A stretch of 64,000 nucleotides of DNA from Heloderma charlesbogerti (lineage: Eukaryota > Chordata > Lepidosauria > Squamata > Helodermatidae): NCBI GenBank assembly GCA_026122225.1, contig JANEZZ010002762.1, positions 558,001-622,000 of the forward strand, given 5' to 3'. How positions within the stretch are numbered: the first letter of the stretch is position 1; the number at the start of each line of letters is the position of its first letter. A program made the position numbers and the translations under genes. Below the pieces are notes generated by a model. The model saw only the letters and a program-made list of their open reading frames with translations. It did no database searches and had not been told where the DNA came from. Positions 39,501 to 48,500 of the stretch are shown in pieces.

Positions 39501-42500
39501 ATGGCTTCTGATGCTCCCTATGCCTCCCTTGAGGTTGCACTGGACTCAAGCGCCTGAGGCACCAGCCTAGTTATCCTGTTGGCATCATCCCTTTCTCTAC
39601 CCCTGCCACTCACAGCGGCATCAGCTTAGCATCTCCCCACCCCCAGAAAGGGCAGGACCACAGCTCAGTGGTTTCTGGGCAGAAGGTCTCAGGTTGAGTC
39701 TCCGGCATCCCCAGGTCAAATGAGCCCAGGTGGCAGAGATGGGAAAGACCCACCTCCGGCCAGAGTGGAAACCGCCAGCCGAGACTGACCCATGTCCTGG
39801 CTTAGAAGCAGCTTCACATGCGCTTGCAATCGCAGCTCAGAGGGAGAGCCACTGCTTTGCAGGCAGAAGGTCCCAGCCGTCTCCAGATAAAAAGGGTCAG
39901 ATAGCAGCTGACGGCAAAGTCCCTTCTCTGCCAAGGCTGCCCAGGTGTACAGCAGAGGTCTGCATGCTAGCAAAATGTCTCAGAGCAGCCTCAGCCCCAC
40001 TACCCCGCTGTCAGGGTTCCCCTTATGAGCTGGACCCCCGTGAGCAATTCCTTAAGGATCTCTTGCCTCCTTAGGAGTCCCATCTTCCTTCTTTTACCTT
40101 CCCCTTTCCAATAATGTGGGGTTTAGACTGTAGGGGTGGGGTGACTGACACTGTAGACACAGGGTTTAACCACAACAGTTTACTAGTAAATCAAAGCAAG
40201 CAAATCACAACTAAAGGTATTTACACAACAGAGCTGAGTGATATAAACAACATTAAGAGAAAATAAGTTGCAAAATGCAAGTTCCTTTACTCTAGCTGCA
40301 CTTCAACCTCTCCAAACTGCTTTTTTCCCGCTCCCTCTTCCCTCTTTGTGCTCTGCTCTTCCTGGCTCTCTCACTCTTTTTATACCCTCCTCCCTCAAAA
40401 CTGAAAATACTGCCTCAAACCTGAAGATATGAAACTTAATTGGGGAAATGAAACCGAAACCTAACCAGGAAAATGAAACTATTCCTCTCAGGGATACCCC
40501 TTCCTAACAAAAACTCCAAGTCTCTAGGCCTGACCTTTTTTCTTTTCCTTGCTTCTGCAGGCCTCAAACCCTCACACCCACCATACAGGTTTGTTGTTGC
40601 AACTCCTGGAAGAAACACTCAGGGCTCAAAAGTGGTCCAGACCCACACTCTATTCCACAGCATTCCCACCAATTGCTACCACGTAAGAGCTACCAAGTAG
40701 GAGAATGAAACCCCCAATACCCGCTTTGACACCTCCCCATAACCTTCAGAAGTGGGCAGACCTCAGGCCTAGAGGATCTGTTTTATTGGAAACCCCAAGG
40801 GTTGGCAAACAGAGCCAGGTGCAAAATAGTGGCTGAGGGGCAGACAGAGGTGCAGGAGGCAGGCCAAGGGGCAGAGACGTTTATTTGCTACATCCCACGA
40901 GCTACTCACTGGGAGAGCCTAAAAAGACATCAGACTAGACATCAGGGATTCTAACTCAGAACTCTAAAATGGACTAGCAGAGCCGCACAAAAACCTGGTC
41001 AAAAGGTAACCAATCAAAATTCCCATTTTACAAGGAAGGAACACTAAGGCAGAGAGAGAGACAAGCGATTAGCACAAGGCCAACCAGAGCAGGGACGTAT
41101 TTTGTACTTGTAGCTGGAATCATTACATGGCTGGAATCAGAAACTCTTGCTGATCTTCTGCAAATCATCCACAGATCCACCTTCTGCCTGCCCCTGGCTT
41201 AAGTGTATATTACATACAAAGTCACACTTTTGAGTGCAAGATTAACACTACTACAACGGTTTCCATTTGAAATCTGGTACTGTGTTTTATATCTTTGTGC
41301 TGCTGCTAGGCTCTGTTGGGTTATTTTATTTTTTATACCATAGTTTTAATATTTTAAATTTTTATATTGCATGTTATGGTTTTATTTGTTGTGAACCACA
41401 CAGAGAGCTTTGGCTATTGGGAGGTATAGAAATGTAATTAACAAATACTACTATAACACTGCTATAACACTACTTAAGCACTGACATACTGATTTGGAGC
41501 ATTTGAAGGGTTTCACATAAATTATCTCTGTAATCCCAACAACCCTGTAAGTTAAGTCAGTATCATCCTCATATTGAAAAGGCCAAGAGGCAGTTGCCTA
41601 AGGCCTCAAGCCTGTACACACTTCCTGGGGAGTAAACCCTATCGAACTCAGTGGGATTTACTTCTGAGTAAACATGCACAGGATTGCAGCCTGCTGCCAT
41701 GAAATCGCGAAGTGGCTGAGGCCAAGATTCGAACCAGGGGCTTTCCTGAGTCACAGCCACTACACCCCACTAAGCCAGAAATGCCTACTGCCCCCTTCCC
41801 CCCACTCAAGACGCACAATGTCAAGAATCCACCGTGGACAGCAGAGTGGCGAGATCAGGCCTGGGGGAAGGACGTCCCGGACCAGGGGCACTCGAAGTTT
41901 CTTCCAGCTAAGCTCTCGGCGATTCCCGTCACATCGCTAGCCATCCCCCGACACCCCGTATCGTAAGCGACAAGGTCGGACGGCGTCAGCAGTGGTACAG
42001 GCCACTTGGGAGAGATTCCGCGAGCAAGCCAGCTAAATGCAGTCTGACACATTGCACAGAGTCCTGTGGGCTTGGGATAGTGCCAAGCCACTGATGCAAG
42101 GAATGTTAGGGGCCAAACTGTCTCATCTTGGAATGGTTAATTCCCCAATTTCTTCTTCTTCTTCTTCTTTTTTAAAGAGACCAGAGTAGATAAAGATGAC
42201 TACATACCCCCACCCCACTCCCGTATGCAGCAACTATTCATTAGCACTTCAAGCAGGCATGGGGTCACATTAAACAACGCAACAAGCATTCAGCTTCCAG
42301 TGCCCACTACATCGCAAGAGGAATGCCCAACAGAACAACCGCTGGGGTGGGAAGGGGTGAAGAGAGGAGGGAAGGTGATAAAGTACTGGATAGTGTGTGT
42401 GTGGGGGGGATTTTTAATGCCCCCTGCCAACCACATAGCCAGGAAACACCCTCATCACAAAAAACTTCAGAGCTGTTCAGCATGAGCAGCAGATCCATGC

Positions 42501-45500
42501 AACACAGCTCTCGTTGGACTGTTCCATTTCTGCTTGCAAAAGGGGGAAGGGTTAAAGGTTTGAATTGTCTCCCCAGGAAGAAACTCCATGGATGTACAAA
42601 ATGAGCACAAGAGAGAAAAGGGTATAACGCTAGCCATCCGATAGATGCTAGTCTTTTAATGAGCAGGACAATCACTACATGAGAGAGAATTTCACCATGG
42701 TATTTCCTCCTTATATATACACACATACCCTGGAGGTGGAAATGTAGACTTCTGCAAGAGCCATACCATCTGCTTCAGCCAGTCACGTAACTCTGCTGTA
42801 AATCCTATTTTAAATAGAGGGGGAGCTGCCTTGGATCACAGCACACACACTGGCCACTGCATCTTCCAACTCTTTGCAACCATGAGATCTGGCAACTTAC
42901 GGGGTGCATAGCTGGAATTCTGAAGTCCAGGTGTTTCAATAGAAGTGACATAAGTAATCTGCAAAGGTGGGTCACGCTCTCATTTTAGAGAAGGAATGCA
43001 CCGGGTTGACGAGGGCCGGGGAGGGCTATGTCCACGTGGAGGCAGGAACTGAACCCAGTCATCAAGCCCACCTCATCACACACCAAGGCCCCAAATGGAA
43101 TTTCTCCCAGTTACATGGGCCCAGTATAAGAACACAGCCACCGGGTAACCACTTTGGGTTCAGGCCCAGACCTCAAACGGCCATGATGAGGGGCAGAAGC
43201 ACCATGGCTGATCACAACCACACACTCCCCCGGCTGCTTCCTTGCCTTGATTAACTTCCTGGAGTTTGCTGCCACCATGACACCATGAAGGCAGGAGAGT
43301 CTCTGCACCAGCTTGGTTCCCTCCAGATGTGTTGGACCACAACACACTACTCTACCCTATCCAAGAGAGGTTTGTTTTTCCACTGCTGGATGCTGAGTTA
43401 AGTTCTTCTTCCTCTTTCTTATACATAATACTAGAATTCCTGCCATGACACTAATAAGCAGTAGGTTTCAGAAAAGACAAAAAATAAGTCTGCAATTTGC
43501 GGAACTCCCTCCCGCAAGATGTGCCAATGATCACTGGCTTAGCCAGATGTAAACAGGGATGAGGCAAATTCACAGAGAATTCATCTATAATCACCCATTA
43601 GCCATAATGCCAAAGTGGAACCTCCAACATCAGAGTCAATCTACCTTTGAATCCAGTTGCTGGGAGAGGAAACAGCAGGAGGGAGGCACTGCCTTAATTC
43701 CCTGCTTGGGCTTCCTGGAAACATCTGGTCGGCCACTGAGGAAAGCAAGATGTTAGAATGGACAGACTTTGGGCCTGATCCGTCAGGTAACGCTGTTGTA
43801 CCTCTGCCTCAAGGGTGAATGAAAGACATCCTTATCTCTGAGGCAGGGAACAGGCCAGAGCAGTGAATCGTACAGAGACACAACAGGAAATCTCCTCTGG
43901 AGGAGGGTACTTGGACCTACAACAGCTACTGGAAGCCTTTTCTCTTTATTAACCCCTGCAGGGAGGGGGAATCTGGAAAGCAAGCAAACAGCTGGGGGGA
44001 AATGTTCACCCTATCTCCTGCACATGATAATCCTGCTCAGGCCCCACACGCTTACTATAAAGTAAAAAAAGAGGGTCAGCTACACGCTAGGTATTTAGCA
44101 TTAAATAATGTTCAGTCTGACCCCGAGAGAGCGAGAGAGAGAATACATATGAAAGAGTGTGTGCATCCTGGACTGTGTGTGTTCTCTTGCTGTCCGTTTG
44201 CAAATGGTTCCTGCTGTGGACCAGATAAATGTGGGTTTCAAAGGAGTGCAGAGTTGTTGCTGTGGATTCCAAAGACGGCTTTAGTGCATTGCTGCGTGGA
44301 TCTGCCTCAGTTTGCCTTTTCTGTCCAATGGATTGCTGATGTAGCAGACAAATGTTAGTTCGAAGGAATGCTGTTGCGTGTTTGGGGGATCAGACCCAAA
44401 CTCAACCTTGCAAGCATGTTCTTTGTCAAGTGACTTGCCCGTTTCCCTTAGTGTGACATGGGTTTCACCTTGAGCCTTTGCTATTTCCCCCCCATTTTTA
44501 ATCATGAACAAATTGAATGTTTAACTGGAGGATAAGAACATAACCTAAGAAGAGCCCTGCTGGATCAGACCTAGGGTCCATCTAGAGCAGCATCCTGTTC
44601 ACACAGTGGCCAACCAGCTGTCGACCAGGAACCCACAAGCAGGACATGAGTGCAACAGCACCCTCCCGCCCATGTTCCCCAGAAACTGGTGCACACAAGC
44701 GTTCTGCCTCTGGTAGAGTGGAGCCCACACCCCTTTTCTCCCAGCACAAGACCAGATGTGACATCACACAACCCTTCTGAACCAAGGTAAGACACTATGC
44801 TTGAGTTTAGTTAGATGCTATGTAATTGTAATGCACAGCTTAAGCGTCCTTAGGGTCCTTGCAAGGGAGGAGGGTGGGGAGAACCCTGGACCTAGCTGGC
44901 TCCACCTGCTGTGACCCCTTGGCTCCACCTCCTGCCAGCCCACTGGGCACCAGTCACCACTGTTTCACAGCCCACAGTTTGGGAATTTCTGGAAGATGTT
45001 GCGCATAATAAGGAACGACCACACTGGGAAGATTGCTATAAGGTAAGTCTAGTGCAGTCTTCTCAAACCTGGTGCCCTCCAGATATTTTGGACTTCAACT
45101 CTCATCAGCCCCAGCCAGCATGGCCAATGTTCAGGGATGCTGGGCATTGTAGTCCAAATCACCCGGACAGTGCCAGGTTGGGGAAAGCTGATCTAGTCCA
45201 ATGGCCCCACTTAGTGCAGGTTTTGCATAACACTAGGTCACCTTTATCTCAAAGGCTTTGAACACTGCAGAGCACCTTGGAAAATCCCACATACTGCACA
45301 TTTCTAGATAAGTGAGATTGGACAGACCAACACTCTCAACAGGAAAAGTTACGGCCATGATCCTAAAGACACTTTCTAGGGAGCACACTGAACATAGCGG
45401 GACTTGCTTCCAAATGAACATGCACAAGACTGCACTGCACAGAGCAACTCGAGGAAGGCTCATTACACAGAAGGAAACCTGGACCCGCCGGAGCCAACCA

Positions 45501-48500
45501 ATCCCCCCTCCAGAACCGAGTATTCTGTTCCGTACAATAAGCGTGTTTGCAGACGCATCCTCCGTGTTTGAAGACGCATGCTCGTTCCATTGCTCTGAGT
45601 GCTTAAAGGTGCACTCCCAGGATTAATTTATGCACAGAGAGGCCTCAAGAACAGCCTAAGTAACAGGAACTCCTTGCGGTTCATTGCTGGGCCATCTGCC
45701 TGCACTGCTCACCACACAGATGTTTACTCCAGAGAAGCACGCACCCCCGGTGGGGTCATACAGCAAGCCTTTCCAAGTTAAACAAGCTTCACTGCCTGCC
45801 TTGCCAAAGTTCAAAAAAAAAATTACATCATTTGGAGCCCTACACAAGAGTAAGGCTGCCTGCTGTCCCCCCGCCCCCCCACCGGCCACCTTTTCTCTTT
45901 CTTTGAACTGGCTCTGTACCTTATAGCCAGCCAAAGCTTTTGCTGGAACAGCAATGGAGTTTTTGCCATCATTTACCAGGTAAATTGGGAAAGGGAGCAG
46001 CAGACCGTCTCCACTGTCGCCTCCAAGCTGAGATCGGAGCAGAATCAGTTAAAAGTGTGGGGAGGGGGCTGGGGACATAGACAAGGGAGATCTCTAGGTT
46101 GCAAGCCTATCCCAGTTGGATATCACCCCCCACCCTGCAAGAAACAGCCAAAACACAGAGGTCATTAGTGCTTTAGTGGTGAGACTATGACAGGTGAGGC
46201 TGAGGGTCAAATCCCTACTCAGCCATGAAGTTCTCCAGGTGACTTTAGCCCAGGCACACTCTCTCAGCCTAACCTCCTCACAGGGGTGCTGAGAGGATAT
46301 TGCGGGGGGGCGGGGTTGAGAGAAGAAATCTATGTATCTCACCATGAGCTCTTTGGAGAAATGGTGGGAGTAACATGCAATAAAGTCTATTGCAAAGCTA
46401 CTCAAGAGATAGCCCTGCCAAGAAACAAGTGGAGACAGGTGCTTTAGGGGATGGATTTGGGGGCCCCAGCAAAAGACTGCCCTGAGCCATGAGGCACAAT
46501 CCTAAACAAGACCCACTGAAATGAAATGGGAGCAACACAAGAGGAGAACAGCCTGGTGGATCAAGCCCCATGTCAGTTAGTGAGGAACAAACCCCCGTCT
46601 CAGATTTTCTACCCCAGGCACCAAATCATTTCAGGCACGTAACAAATTCGGTTTCTCCCCTTAGCCAAGAAAGAAGAAATTATATCGCAGCATCCCTGAT
46701 CAACAACTTCTGGAATGGGGTGGAAGGGGGGAAAGAGAGTGAGAGAAAGAAGAGGAAGAAACAGCCGAAATTTCCCAAGGAGGATGCAACACACCAAAAT
46801 GCACGCCATATTTTTGCTTGCAATGCTTCGAAGCCATGGGGAGCAGCTGTATTGGTCTACTCCAGAATTCTGCAGGTAAAAGTTAAAACACCATTTGAGA
46901 AGGGAGCAGTGGCACAGAACTAGACACAAAAGGCAGAAGAGATGGCAAGGTATTTACAGAGAGCAACCATCCCCAGCTCCCTGCACAGATGTGGAACTAC
47001 AGCCCCTGTCTGCCCCAACCTAACTGGGCAGGGGGCAATGGGAGTTGTAGTCCAACACATCTGCAGGGTTCCGGGTTGGGGAAAGGTTGAACTGAAGTAT
47101 AATCAACATGCCCAAGTTTGATTCCGGCTAGCTCCTCTCTCCACCAAGTCAATGCAGGCACTGAAAGGGTTAATCAGGCTCATGATGCTGCCACAATAAA
47201 GAGGGCAAAAGGGGGGGGGGTTGTAAATCAAGACATAAATCAAGACCAAGAGCGGGAGAGGAAGCCATCCCCTTGGAAGGAGAAAGACGCACAGGGAGCA
47301 AGCAACCTGAAGCAGAAGTTTTGCCCTTCTGGACGACCAGTTTCTTTGCTGTTAAGTTTGAACCCAGCGTGGGAGACCCTGTGCCGCTTTTAACATGCTC
47401 AAGCTGCCAAGGAAAAGCGGTGACCAAGAGCTGGTGTCTTGGAGTGGATTCCCCAACAAAAAGGGAACAAGAAAGGTGCAAACATTTAAGACGCAAACCA
47501 GGAACACCAGCACTGACAACCCAGGAACACCAGCACTGACAACGTCAGTAGTTGCTACCAGGAGATCTTAAGTCCACAGAACACTCCCCTTCCCACCTGT
47601 CAGCCTTGGCTAGCTCTGGAACAGTGGTTATGTTTTGAAAGAGATGCTGGAGCTGAAGCAAGGGGAGGAGTCTCCCTGAACCCCAAAAACCTGCCCCCCA
47701 ATCCCACAGCAAGGGGGGCAAGCCTGGGGCCTCAGACTGCACTCTGGACATGATCAGAGGTACTGCTTATTACTTCTTCACCTTTCTGAGCCCCAGCACT
47801 GAAAACGGGGTGGCTGCACACCAGTTCATCCCGAAGCATGAACTTTCAACATAATGGCAGTCCTATGAGTTGAGGGAAGAAGGAGCGTTTGAAGAGGAGA
47901 GAAAGCTTCACTTTCCGCTACCCAAAGGGTGCCTGAGCACGCTGTATACATCTATACATCTATAGATCATAATTCTTCTCAAGTTTAGCTTTATGGTACT
48001 GCAAAAGAGAGAGAGATCGTTAGGAGAGTTTTATTGCTTCCATCCGCCCAAGAGGCCCGCTCTCGGAAGACGTTAAGGGGGTGAAAGGGGGGAATTAGTA
48101 CAGATGCCACAGAAAAGGGGGAGGAAGGAAGAAACCCACAGCGTCACAATAGAGACTGGGATCCAGTCCTCTACTCCGATTGCCTTTTCTCCCTGGACCA
48201 AAGTGGAGGCAGGAAGAAATGGTGGCGAAGGGAGAGAGGACGAAAAATGGAAAGAGCAGTTTACAAAAAAGCAATCGCCCTGAAGTCTCTGGAAAAAACA
48301 ACAAAAGATTTCGGTTTTACTCCTCTCTCAGCCTAGAAACAGAGCAATCCTTCGAGACTGGGAGGGACTGGGTGTGTGATGGGGGGGCTGCATGAAATAC
48401 AACCCAATGGTGCAGCCAGCAACTTCTGCCAACCCCCCCCCCCCAAGAACTCAACATCTTTACACTCCCAAGCCCCGCTGCTGCCCAGGGAAGAGAGGAT

